From contig DLQQ01000068.1 of the NCBI GenBank assembly GCA_002477625.1, positions 1 to 7,502 on the forward strand: 7,502 bases of DNA, given 5' to 3'. A model generated the notes under the pieces. The model was not told where the DNA came from. It worked only from the letters and a program-made list of their open reading frames with translations, and made no database searches. The position numbers were made by a program, and so were the translations under genes. The DNA comes from Candidatus Arcticimaribacter sp. UBA7428. GTDB lineage: Bacteria > Bacteroidota > Bacteroidia > Flavobacteriales > Flavobacteriaceae. Positions 1 to 6,541 of this stretch are shown here, piece by piece. The stretch's first letter is position 1, and every line of letters begins with the position of its first letter.

Positions 1-28
1 GGGCTTCTTACACTATACTTTATACGAA

Positions 29-226
29 TTAGTCTTCTAGACTAACGTTGATAGCGCTAAGACCTTTTGGAGTTTCCTCTACGTCATAGCTAACTTTGTC
101 TCCTTCAGTAATTTCGTCTTGGGTATTGTTTACGTGTACAAAAATATCTTCTCCACTTTCGTTAGTGATGAATCCAAATCCTTTTGCGTTGTTAAAGAAC
201 TTTACAGTTCCGTTGTGATTACTCAT
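29..226 (-). CDS. Cold-shock domain protein (CspA family)
   Basis: This 65-residue protein is a single cold-shock domain, the usual length for CspA-type nucleic-acid chaperones, which bind single-stranded RNA/DNA in the cytoplasm and melt RNA secondary structure. The RNP1 motif KGFGFI is at residues 15-20 and RNP2 (DIFVH) at 27-31; the first strand reads GTVKFFN, with Phe where many proteobacterial Csps have Trp. The acidic C terminus ends in SLED. The ATG is preceded by an A/T-rich stretch without a Shine-Dalgarno sequence, normal for Bacteroidota, and by a good -7 promoter box about 23 nt upstream, so the leader would be short and unlike the long thermosensing leader of E. coli cspA. The gene stands alone; a paralogue-level name (cspA, cspC etc.) cannot be assigned. 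Confidence 0.96.
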   Translation of the reverse strand: MSNHNGTVKFFNNAKGFGFITNESGEDIFVHVNNTQDEITEGDKVSYDVEETPKGLSAINVSLED

Positions 227-248
227 AATTATATTTTTTAATTGAATG

Positions 249-256
249 CAAATGTA
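249..256 (-). promoter_or_regulatory. Bacteroidota -7 promoter box for the cold-shock gene
   Basis: On the minus strand this reads TACATTTG, an exact match to the Bacteroidota sigma-ABfr -7 element TAnnTTTG. It lies 22 nt upstream of the cold-shock ATG, which predicts a 5' leader of only about 15-20 nt. No clean TTG -33 element is present at 17-23 nt spacing; a GGTTTT stretch occupies roughly that position. Confidence 0.55.
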
Positions 257-395
257 GGAATTAAATCAATGTAAAACCATCTTACTGTTAATAAAGTTCT
301 CTTTTTTGATCTTTACAAGGCTATGAATATCGTTGATCCTTGATGGTCATGGGCTTGCAGAGGGTTTGAGGGTGTTAAAAAGAATTGAAAATAAT

Positions 396-452
396 ATGCG
401 TTTTATCCTAAAAAAAGCATTAATGCTCTTCATGCTGCTTTTAATTCCTTGA
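396..452 (+). other. Very short open frame encoding a hydrophobic 18-residue peptide
   Basis: An ATG frame reads MRFILKKALMLFMLLLIP and stops at TGA. It has the shape of a signal peptide core or a tiny membrane peptide: basic residues followed by a Leu/Met-rich stretch. The frame stays open for another 14 codons past the TGA. It could be the leftover signal peptide of a decayed gene, a small membrane peptide, or chance in AT-rich DNA. No ribosome-binding site or promoter supports it, and it overlaps the palindrome at 413-442. Confidence 0.15.
413..442. repeat. Nested inverted repeat
   Basis: AAAAGCA (413-419) is the exact reverse complement of TGCTTTT (436-442). A perfect 12-bp palindrome, AGCATTAATGCT, occupies 416-427 and overlaps the left arm. 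On the minus strand the palindrome is followed by a run of T, so it resembles a weak intrinsic terminator in that direction; on the plus strand the outer stem ends in TTTTAA. It could equally be a dimeric regulator site. Stem strength is low. Confidence 0.3.
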
Positions 453-566
453 AAATCAAACTCAAAACTACAATTGTGTTTTCTGTTTTTGTTTAAATTT
501 TCACTGTATTTTGTCTGTTTAGACGGAAACACTCCTAAATCTCAAAAATTGTCTTAATTTTAGGGC

Positions 567-638
567 ATGATTATCAAGACTTATTCTTTTCGTCTTTTTC
601 AAAACATCAAGAACCGAGACTCTTACATCTTGGCTTAA
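567..638 (+). other. Very short open frame (23 codons) upstream of tnaA
   Basis: An ATG frame of 23 codons starts MIIKTYSF and ends DSYILA-stop, finishing 65 nt before the tnaA ATG. Its length and place recall the 24-residue TnaC leader peptide of E. coli, but it contains no Trp and no TnaC-like motif, so a tryptophan-arrest role is not supported. A TAGGG stretch lies just upstream. It is probably a chance frame. Confidence 0.15.
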
Positions 639-703
639 TACACCCGTTTTCTCTTTCCAAAAGAGCACTTTTTCAATTTTCAAATAACAAACATCCAATT
701 GGT

Positions 704-2080
704 ATGGACTTACCTTATTTAGAACCCTATAAAATAAAAACAATAGAATCGATTCAATTATCGACTCCCGAACAACGAAAAAAATGGATCGAAGAAGCAT
801 CCTATAACCTCTTTAAATTAAATAGCGATCAGGTCATAGTCGATTTAATAACCGACTCAGGAACAGGAGCAATGTCAGATAAGCAATGGGCAGAGGTTAT
901 GTTGGGCGACGAAAGTTACGCCGGCTCCCGTTCCTTCATGAAATTAGAAAAAACAGTTAAATATCTTACTGGCTTTAGGCATTTTATTCCAACCCATCAA
1001 GGGAGGGCTGCGGAAAATGTTTTCTTTTCGGCCTTGGTAAAGGCGGGTGATTTTATTCCAGGAAATGCTCATTTCGATACTACCAAAGGGCACATCGAAT
1101 ACAGAAAAGCAACAGCAGTGGATTGTACCATAGACGAAGCTTTTGATATCACCATCGATCATCCATTTAAAGGGAATATTGATTTGCAAAAGCTCCAAGC
1201 GGTTTTAGAGCAACATCCCCAAGAAAAAATTCCATTTGTGCTGATGACCATTACTTGTAACTCGGCTGGAGGACAACCCGTTTCTATTGAAAACATGCGG
1301 GCAGTTCGTGCCTTATGTGATCAATACAAGGTTGGTTTTTACATCGATGCAGCACGTTTTGCAGAAAATGCCTATTTCATTAAAACACGAGAGGTAGAAT
1401 TTGCCAATCACAGCATCAAAGAAATTGTACGAGTGATTTTTTCTTTAGCAGACGGAATGACCATGAGCGCAAAAAAAGATGGCCTTGTCAATATGGGTGG
1501 TTTCATTGCTTTGAACGATCCAAAGGTTTATGAAAGCTGTTCTACTTTTGCCATCATGTATGAGGGCTATATCACTTATGGTGGAATGTCGGGTCGTGAT
1601 ATGGGAGCTTTAGCTCAAGGCTTGCTTGAAGGTGTTGAATTCGATTATCTCGAAAGTAGAATTCAACAAACTGCCTATTTAGGCGAACGTCTAGATGCCT
1701 TTGATGTTCCCGTTCTTAAACCTTTTGGTGGTCATGCTGTATATATTGATGCATCAAAATTTGTTCCCAACATTCCCAAAGAGGAGTACCAGGCACAGTC
1801 TTTGGCGATTGAATTATATATTGTTGCTGGAATTCGTGGCGTAGAAATTGGAACCTTATTGGCCGATCGAGATCCTGTGACCAGAGAAAATCGTTTCCCT
1901 AAATTAGAATTGGTTCGCTTGGCTATCCCAAGAAGAACTTATACGCTCTCCCATATGGAATATGTTGCTGTGGCTATTAAAAAAGTATTTGACACCCGTA
2001 AGGAAGCCAAAAGGGGCTATTCTATCAAATGGGAGGCTCCCATCATGCGGCATTTTACAGTACAACTCGAAAAAAACTGA
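704..2080 (+). CDS. tnaA: Tryptophanase (tryptophan indole-lyase)
   Basis: A complete 458-residue PLP-dependent beta-eliminating lyase of fold type I. It converts L-tryptophan to indole, pyruvate and ammonia in the cytoplasm. The PLP Schiff-base lysine is Lys258 in MSAKKD; Asp215 and Arg218 (YIDAAR) hold the cofactor, and Tyr72 (DESYAG), Asn186 (CNSAGG) and Arg405 match active-site residues of the family. Three positions separate it from tyrosine phenol-lyase: Asp125 in FDTT (Thr in TPL), Ile382 in VEIG (Arg in TPL) and His450 in MRHFT (Phe in TPL); all three are the tryptophanase form. Length fits the family (about 456-471). The start matches the normal N terminus (LEPYKIK). No Shine-Dalgarno is visible. 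No tryptophan permease gene (tnaB or mtr) adjoins it, and no TnaC-type leader was found, so its regulation is unclear. Downstream it faces the nuclease gene, with no strong terminator visible between them. Confidence 0.95.
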   Translation: MDLPYLEPYKIKTIESIQLSTPEQRKKWIEEASYNLFKLNSDQVIVDLITDSGTGAMSDKQWAEVMLGDESYAGSRSFMKLEKTVKYLTGFRHFIPTHQGRAAENVFFSALVKAGDFIPGNAHFDTTKGHIEYRKATAVDCTIDEAFDITIDHPFKGNIDLQKLQAVLEQHPQEKIPFVLMTITCNSAGGQPVSIENMRAVRALCDQYKVGFYIDAARFAENAYFIKTREVEFANHSIKEIVRVIFSLADGMTMSAKKDGLVNMGGFIALNDPKVYESCSTFAIMYEGYITYGGMSGRDMGALAQGLLEGVEFDYLESRIQQTAYLGERLDAFDVPVLKPFGGHAVYIDASKFVPNIPKEEYQAQSLAIELYIVAGIRGVEIGTLLADRDPVTRENRFPKLELVRLAIPRRTYTLSHMEYVAVAIKKVFDTRKEAKRGYSIKWEAPIMRHFTVQLEKN

Positions 2081-2239
2081 TCTTTAAAATCTGAAAATAC
2101 AGCTTCTTTTTCTTTCCGTTTCGATGCTTCCAATCCCTTGAGGCTTCAATTGGCGTGGTGTGTGCTTATGTGTTTGTTAGGAAATACCGTAGCGTCTTTT
2201 GTGTGTTTTCCAATGGCAATCCATCGAATGGTTTGGGTC

Positions 2240-2833
2240 TTAGTCGCAGGCGATCTCAAATTGCGTCCAGTTTTTATTAAACGTATCTTCATTAGGAAAG
2301 TAGAAACATTTAGCGACTCCATCGGGAAACTGAATCCGTTTGATAAAGCCTGAAGGCACATGTGCTCCCGTAGGTAAAACTTGATGATTTGATTCAAAAA
2401 GAACATCTACTTCTACACTCATATCGCCAAAGTCTCTCGCCCAATAACGGACTTGTTGTTCAAGCTGGGCCCATTCTTTTCGATTTAATCTTTGGTGTTG
2501 AAGTGTGCAGTTCAAAAAAGAAAAAGTTGCTTTTAGATTCGCTTCTGAATCAGAAAATGCAGCGGCTGGTGCCAAATGCCCTTTATCCCAAATGTTATTT
2601 TTATAATCTGCATTATTTGACGTCCAAACCCGTGTGTCTTTTCGAAAATTATATCCTTTTCGATCTACATTTTTTGGAACATCTCGAACACAATAGGTAA
2701 TCCAATTGGGCTGCTCGTATAATTCGTTATAGGAAACTGTAAAAATATCTCCGTGTATAATTAAAGCCTCGTTCCGCTCTTGGGCAAAAGTGAGGAAGGA
2801 GAGAAAAACAAGAAAAAAGATAAGCTTTTTGAT
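2240..2833 (-). CDS. Secreted DNA/RNA non-specific endonuclease, no canonical start codon
   Basis: The uninterrupted frame encodes about 197 residues of a NUC-superfamily (Serratia nuclease/EndoG, beta-beta-alpha metal) endonuclease that hydrolyses DNA and RNA. Counting from the ATC at 2833-2831, residues 1-18 (IKKLIFFLVFLSFLTFAQ) form a signal peptide, so the protein should be periplasmic or secreted. The catalytic signature is DKGHLAPAA at 83-91 with general base His86. Asn108 (LNCTLQ), Asn117 (LNRKEW) and Glu125 (QLE) match Serratia Asn110, Asn119 and Glu127; the metal-ligand Asn to Glu spacing is identical. The usual DRGH is DKGH here. The C terminus (FPNED then NWTQFEI) looks like a natural family end. 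The oddity is the start: an in-frame TAA lies at 2849-2851 and no ATG, GTG or TTG occurs before the active site. ATC at 2831-2833, just before KK, is where ATG would be expected, so the gene either uses a rare start or has lost it. Confidence 0.8.
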   Translation of the reverse strand: MKKLIFFLVFLSFLTFAQERNEALIIHGDIFTVSYNELYEQPNWITYCVRDVPKNVDRKGYNFRKDTRVWTSNNADYKNNIWDKGHLAPAAAFSDSEANLKATFSFLNCTLQHQRLNRKEWAQLEQQVRYWARDFGDMSVEVDVLFESNHQVLPTGAHVPSGFIKRIQFPDGVAKCFYFPNEDTFNKNWTQFEIACD

Positions 2834-2850
2834 CGCACTATATTTTGCTT

Positions 2851-2888
2851 ATTCAAGATAATCAATTTCCAGAAAACACGTCTTGAAT
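2851..2888. repeat. Inverted repeat upstream of the nuclease gene
   Basis: ATTCAAGA at 2851-2858 is the exact reverse complement of TCTTGAAT at 2881-2888, separated by 22 bp. It sits between the dehydrogenase stop and the nuclease frame, where it could form a hairpin in the operon read-through transcript or serve as a paired protein-binding site. The loop is long and no T-run directly follows an arm, so it is not a typical intrinsic terminator. Confidence 0.35.
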
Positions 2889-2909
2889 CAAAAAGACCCG
2901 ACTCAAAAA

Positions 2910-3704
2910 TTAAAACAAGCCTCCAGAACTTCCTCCATCTACCTTAATCGCAGCTCCGTTAGTCGCAGAAGAACGCGGGCTGGCTAAATAGGTGATTGTG
3001 TGAGCCACTTCTTCTACTTTTGCAAAGCGCTGAAGTAAGGAGGTTGTTCTCACCTCAGTGAAAAAAGCGTTTTCTATTTGATCTTTTGTCTTCTGCTCTT
3101 TTTGTGCAGCATCTTCTAAAAACTGTTCGGCTCCTTCAGACAAAGTAGAGCCCGGAATCACGGAGTTAACCGTTACATCCGTTCCTTTTGTTAATTGAGC
3201 CAAGCCACGAGAAACGGCTAAAACAGCAGCTTTAGTCATGCTGTATGGAATTAAATCAGGGGGCGTTAGGCTAGCACATTCGCTAGAAATAAATAAAATC
3301 CGTCCCCAATTAGTAGTCAACATGCGGGGCAGCAAACTTTTCGATAAGCGGACTCCACTCATCACATTTACTTCAAACTGACGGTACCACGCTGCGTCCT
3401 CGGTTTCAAAAAAAGAACCGGAAGAATACACCCCAACATTATTGATTAGGATGTCTATTCTAGGTAGGTTTTCAAGGAGGCTATTCACTTCTTTTGGAAG
3501 GCTAAAGTCAGCGGCTATACCCGAAACACTTTCGTTTGGGAATTCTTGTTCTAATTTTTTAACCGCTGTCGTTACTGATGCTGGGCTTCGCCCATTGAGG
3601 ACGACGCTTGCGCCTTCGCTCAACAATGCTTTTGCCGTTGCAAAACCAATTCCCGCAGTAGATCCTGTAATAAAAACCCTTTTCCCTTTTAATTCTAAAT
3701 CCAT
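2910..3704 (-). CDS. Short-chain dehydrogenase/reductase (classical SDR)
   Basis: A 264-residue classical SDR with a Rossmann fold that oxidises or reduces an alcohol/carbonyl with NAD(P)(H) in the cytoplasm. The cofactor motif TGSTAGIG is at residues 13-20, NNVG at 88-91, and the catalytic tetrad is Asn113, Ser141, Tyr154 and Lys158 (YSMTK); the 13-residue Ser-Tyr spacing is standard. Arg39 after the second strand (NGR) suggests NADP(H) preference, which is inference. The C-terminal ATNGAAIKVDGG is typical of FabG-like SDRs, but an insert at about 187-220 (SEGAEQFL onward) covers the substrate site and sets it apart from true FabG. The start is 17 nt after the symporter stop, so the two are almost certainly co-transcribed as last and middle operon genes. 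The substrate is not identifiable; by context it would oxidise the imported compound or the oxygenase product. Confidence 0.92.
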   Translation of the reverse strand: MDLELKGKRVFITGSTAGIGFATAKALLSEGASVVLNGRSPASVTTAVKKLEQEFPNESVSGIAADFSLPKEVNSLLENLPRIDILINNVGVYSSGSFFETEDAAWYRQFEVNVMSGVRLSKSLLPRMLTTNWGRILFISSECASLTPPDLIPYSMTKAAVLAVSRGLAQLTKGTDVTVNSVIPGSTLSEGAEQFLEDAAQKEQKTKDQIENAFFTEVRTTSLLQRFAKVEEVAHTITYLASPRSSATNGAAIKVDGGSSGGLF

Positions 3705-3721
3705 CTTTTATAAATTATTTT

Positions 3722-5401
3722 CTAATGTGCAATCCCCCATGGGCTAAAGAGCGTCCAAAGCAGTAACACAAGTCCGATAAGCACAACAGTTAAGGTCATG
3801 TCTGTTGACCAAATAAACTTCGGTCTTAGGTTCCTCGATTTAAACGTAACCAATTCTAATGTTGCTAATGGCTGTGGAGGTGTCAATTTACTAACAAGCA
3901 TTAAAATTGAAGCACAGAATAGGAATAAAAATAAGGCAAAATGCAAAAAGTTAATCCCTATAAAAAGCCCCAAAAGAGAATCTTCTGCGACTACCAGGGT
4001 TCCTTCATTTGAAAGGAATTCTGCTACTAATCTGAAAATTCCAACGATAAAACCCAACCACAAGGAAACGATTGCTCCTTTTGCATTAATCCATTTATAG
4101 AATAACCCAAAAAGAAAAACAGCAGCAATGGGTGGAGATATATAGGCTTGGATACTTTGTAAGTAGTGAAAAATTCCCCCACCCATTAATGATTTCATAA
4201 AAGGAATCCAACCCAAGCTAACGAGTACTAAAATAACCGTTGCAAATTGGCCAAAACGGACCAAGTCTTTTGGAGAAGCCTTGGGCTTGTACTTCAAATA
4301 GAAATCGATCGTTAGGAGGGTTGAACTGGAATTGAATGCCGAGGAAAGTGAGCTCATCAAAGCAGCAAGTAATCCAGCAATTGCAAGACCCTTCAATCCC
4401 GTAGGTAAAAATTGGTTGATCATAGCAGGAAGGGCTTGGTCAGCATTATCAAGTGAAAAAGCAATGGCACCTTCTTGTAAAAGTGCATAAGCGATTACCC
4501 CCGGGATGAAGAAGATGAATACTGGGAGTAGCTTTAAGTAACCTGCAAATAACGCTCCTTTTCTAGCATTACTTTCGTCTTTAGACGAAAGTACTCGCTG
4601 AACAATATATTGATCCGTACACCAATACCAAACCCCTAAAATAGGTGCTCCAAAAAGCATCCCTGTCCAGGGATATTCGGTGTCAGCCATAGGCCGCCAT
4701 AAATTAAAAAATTGTTCCCGTGGCGGGTTTCCATCTACTGCAGAAGCTTCGGTTAGAATGGTCAATAAATTATCCCAGCCTCCCAAAGCGTATAGTCCAA
4801 ATCCGGTGACACATAGGGTTCCTACAAGCAGAATAAACGCCTGAACCATATCCGTATAAATCACCGCTTTTAACCCTCCCAAAACGGTATAGAATCCGGT
4901 AGCAATTACTGTTATAATTGCACCGGTCCAAAATGAAATTCCAATGGTTTCGAATACCAAGGCCCCCGCAAATATGATTAAAGAAATCTTAGTGATTACA
5001 TAAGCCAAAATAGAAATTACTGAAAGGTAATTACGACAGGCTACAGAATAGCGTTTCTCTAAAAATTCAGGCATAGTAAAGACACCCGTGCGTAAATAAA
5101 AAGGAACAAAAACCCAGCCCAAAAGGATCAAAACTAGAGAGGCTATTATTTCAAAATTAGCCATGGGCATATTCCCACGAGCTCCTGCACCCGAAACGCC
5201 TAGAATAATTTCAGAGCCAATATTCGAAGCAAAAAGAGATGCTCCAATTACCAACCAACCCGAATTTTTCCCTGCTAAAAAATAATCAACAGCTCCTCCA
5301 GACGCACTTTTACTTTTCGATGCCCATTGGGCAATCCATAGAATAATTCCAAAATACCCTAGTATGATGAAAATGTCTAATAAACTCATTGATGTTAGCA
5401 T
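3722..5401 (-). CDS. Sodium:solute symporter (SSS/SLC5), SGLT-like
   Basis: A 559-residue inner-membrane protein with about 14 hydrophobic segments, the architecture of the SSS/SLC5 family, which couples Na+ entry to solute uptake. It is markedly close to animal SGLT sugar carriers: ASNIGS at 59-63 region, TMPEFLEKR at 109-117, GGLKAVIYTD at 175-184, WYWCTDQ at 258-264, YLKL at 288-291, LMSSLSSAFNS at 348-358 (Na2 site region) and LQSIQAYISPP at 414-424. Equivalents of the SGLT1 sugar contacts Glu102, Tyr290, Trp291, Lys321 and Gln457 appear as Glu84, Tyr259, Trp260, Lys290 and Gln415; the His83 position is Ile65. A sugar or sugar acid/polyol is therefore the likely substrate, though SSS specificity is hard to predict. 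Starts at codon 1 or the second Met (5389) are both plausible; neither has a clear Shine-Dalgarno. It lies 31 nt downstream of the oxygenase gene. Confidence 0.93.
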   Translation of the reverse strand: MLTSMSLLDIFIILGYFGIILWIAQWASKSKSASGGAVDYFLAGKNSGWLVIGASLFASNIGSEIILGVSGAGARGNMPMANFEIIASLVLILLGWVFVPFYLRTGVFTMPEFLEKRYSVACRNYLSVISILAYVITKISLIIFAGALVFETIGISFWTGAIITVIATGFYTVLGGLKAVIYTDMVQAFILLVGTLCVTGFGLYALGGWDNLLTILTEASAVDGNPPREQFFNLWRPMADTEYPWTGMLFGAPILGVWYWCTDQYIVQRVLSSKDESNARKGALFAGYLKLLPVFIFFIPGVIAYALLQEGAIAFSLDNADQALPAMINQFLPTGLKGLAIAGLLAALMSSLSSAFNSSSTLLTIDFYLKYKPKASPKDLVRFGQFATVILVLVSLGWIPFMKSLMGGGIFHYLQSIQAYISPPIAAVFLFGLFYKWINAKGAIVSLWLGFIVGIFRLVAEFLSNEGTLVVAEDSLLGLFIGINFLHFALFLFLFCASILMLVSKLTPPQPLATLELVTFKSRNLRPKFIWSTDMTLTVVLIGLVLLLWTLFSPWGIAH

Positions 5402-5432
5402 GTAATCGGATTTTAATTCGTTTTGTTCTTGT

Positions 5433-6404
5433 TTACCATTTGTTTAGTCCCAGTAGTTTTTTGCCTAAGGTAGATAGATCTGCTCGTGTATATCGTTCCT
5501 GCTCCCAATTTCTTGGGTCACCCGGAAAAGCATATCCTTCGGGGGCAATCCTATTTTTCCATGAATTTACCCTCCAATCTATAAGTTCTTGATTCTCTTC
5601 CTCTGCGGGCATCATCGAAATATACTGTGCAATTCTTACCTTGTTTTCAGACCGATTGGGACGGATTCCATGCGGTTCTGTACTATTAAAAATAAGTAGA
5701 TCCCCAGCTTCCATAACTACTTTGACGATCTTATCATGCAACGCAGCTAAGTTGGGCTGAAAACGGTCTCTGTCTTCCGGCTGGGTTAGTTTCCAGCTAT
5801 CATAATTTCTGTATAACCATGGAATGCATTGAAATCCGCCCATCTTTTCGTCCATTTGATCGGCAAGTGCGATAACACCCTGCACGTTTTGTGGTCTGGT
5901 TTCTGGATCGTAGTCCCAATGAATAAAACCCTCCTTTTCTTCACCAGGTCGTTGTGGAAAATTCAGATTCACACGATCGATTGTTACCCATAATTTTTCG
6001 GTACCCCATACATCTACAAAGGCATCGTATATCTTTTGGGTTTGACGGTTGTTCCAAAGGGTTTGGTGATTGTATGCTTCCACCATTCCCGTTCCTGCCA
6101 ATTCCTTCATTTTCATTTCGGCACGAGGCTGGGCATGCCAGGTAGAAGGGTCGTTTGCCTCTTTCTCATCAAATTCCCATATAAAGTCTGCAGTTGCTTT
6201 AGCTTGAGCTTTTGGGATTGCATTTTTTATTACTACATACCCATTATGCATCCAAAACTTCCAGTCTTCTTCCGACAAAATCCGTAAGGGTTTCCCATTC
6301 GAACGGTCGTTTAACTTTTGCTTACTACTTGTAGAAACGGATGGATTTCCCGGAATTTCTTCGTGAGCCTTGTTTGCCATCGTTGTTTTTAGATCTTTCT
6401 TCAT
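5433..6404 (-). CDS. Phytanoyl-CoA dioxygenase (PhyH) family oxygenase
   Basis: A 323-residue Fe(II)/2-oxoglutarate-dependent oxygenase of the PhyH family, which hydroxylates (or by hydroxylation demethylates) small substrates while decarboxylating 2-oxoglutarate. The iron-binding triad is visible as His162-x-Asp164 (FIHWDYD) and His245 (STEPHGIRPN), with Arg257 (KVRIAQ) the likely 2-oxoglutarate anchor. The jelly-roll core spans roughly 45-270; a polar 38-residue N-terminal extension lacks signal-peptide character, so the protein is probably cytoplasmic. The ATG at 6404 has AAAGG 8 nt upstream, favouring it over the Met at codon 9. It is the first gene of a three-gene operon with symporter and dehydrogenase, preceded by a strong-looking promoter. 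Bacterial PhyH proteins rarely act on phytanoyl-CoA; the family name says nothing certain about the substrate here, and context suggests catabolism of an imported solute. Confidence 0.9.
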   Translation of the reverse strand: MKKDLKTTMANKAHEEIPGNPSVSTSSKQKLNDRSNGKPLRILSEEDWKFWMHNGYVVIKNAIPKAQAKATADFIWEFDEKEANDPSTWHAQPRAEMKMKELAGTGMVEAYNHQTLWNNRQTQKIYDAFVDVWGTEKLWVTIDRVNLNFPQRPGEEKEGFIHWDYDPETRPQNVQGVIALADQMDEKMGGFQCIPWLYRNYDSWKLTQPEDRDRFQPNLAALHDKIVKVVMEAGDLLIFNSTEPHGIRPNRSENKVRIAQYISMMPAEEENQELIDWRVNSWKNRIAPEGYAFPGDPRNWEQERYTRADLSTLGKKLLGLNKW

Positions 6405-6439
6405 ACTTCTGCCTTTAAATTGATTTGGAAATATTTATT

Positions 6440-6470
6440 CAAAACTATGGGTATAAAAACTAGGCTACAA
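6440..6470 (-). promoter_or_regulatory. Bacteroidota-type promoter of the PhyH-symporter-SDR operon
   Basis: On the minus strand, TTG (6470-6468) is followed after exactly 20 nt by TAGTTTTG (6447-6440), matching the Bacteroidota consensus TTG-N17-23-TAnnTTTG. Transcription would start a few bases downstream, giving a leader of roughly 30 nt before the PhyH ATG. It drives the operon leftward and lies beside the TTGATATT repeats. Confidence 0.65.
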
Positions 6471-6472
6471 CC

Positions 6473-6507
6473 TTGATATTGATTGTAATTTGAACTATAT
6501 TGATATT
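6473..6507. promoter_or_regulatory. Direct repeat, candidate AraC-family operator
   Basis: TTGATATT occurs at 6473-6480 and again at 6500-6507, a 27-bp offset in the same orientation. AraC-family proteins commonly bind direct-repeat half-sites next to the -33/-35 element, and the first copy sits immediately upstream of the operon's TTG box. The repeat is short and AT-rich, so chance is possible. A weak rightward promoter for the regulator gene may overlap it: TTG at 6473-6475, then TATATTG at 6496-6502. Confidence 0.35.
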
Positions 6508-6541
6508 ATTTACCGAATACAGCACGATAAATACCAATTTA

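Larger units (their letters stand above)
227..703. other. 477-bp intergenic region between csp and tnaA
   Basis: This AT-rich gap separates two divergently transcribed genes. Its left end holds the csp promoter. I see no convincing protein gene: the longest open frames on the minus strand are low-complexity and resemble no family. On the plus strand there are only two very short ATG frames (396-452 and 567-638, listed separately), neither containing a Trp codon. A nested palindrome sits at 413-442. A possible but poor tnaA promoter is TTTTTG at 486-491 with TATTTTG at 507-513; the 15-nt spacing is too short for the Bacteroidota consensus. No riboswitch fold was recognised. Confidence 0.6.

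Noticed and set aside
29..45. Hairpin TTAGTC/GACTAA at the csp stop codon as a terminator
   Set aside because: Only a 6-bp AT-rich stem, overlapping the last codons, with no following T-run on the minus strand.
567..638. TnaC leader peptide of the E. coli type
   Set aside because: No Trp codon, no TnaC motif, and no rho-site-like stretch was recognised between it and tnaA.
347..800. Minus-strand open frames of 61 and 93 residues in and beyond the csp-tnaA gap
   Set aside because: Low-complexity, no domain, no start signal; the second overlaps the tnaA 5' end antisense.
704..2080. Tyrosine phenol-lyase
   Set aside because: The three specificity positions carry Asp, Ile and His as in tryptophanase, and the flanking EAFD, GIR and VEIG motifs also match tryptophanase.
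2081..2239. Bidirectional terminator between the convergent tnaA and nuclease genes
   Set aside because: Only a CCAAT/ATTGG 5-bp pairing around 2130-2153 was found, too weak and without T-runs in the right place.
2146..2406. Open frame on the minus strand overlapping the nuclease 3' end, as a frameshifted continuation of the nuclease
   Set aside because: The nuclease already ends at a natural family C terminus at 2240, and the overlapping frame shows no family motif; it is a shadow frame.
2240..2575. Nuclease beginning at the TTG codon at 2575-2573
   Set aside because: That TTG encodes Leu87 in the middle of the catalytic motif DKGHLAPAA; starting there would remove the active-site His and the signal peptide, both of which are intact upstream in the same frame.
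6500..6541. Upstream TTG start of the AraC-family gene
   Set aside because: The extra 14 residues do not resemble the family N terminus, while the ATG at 6542 begins exactly where such regulators normally start; the region also overlaps the candidate operator.
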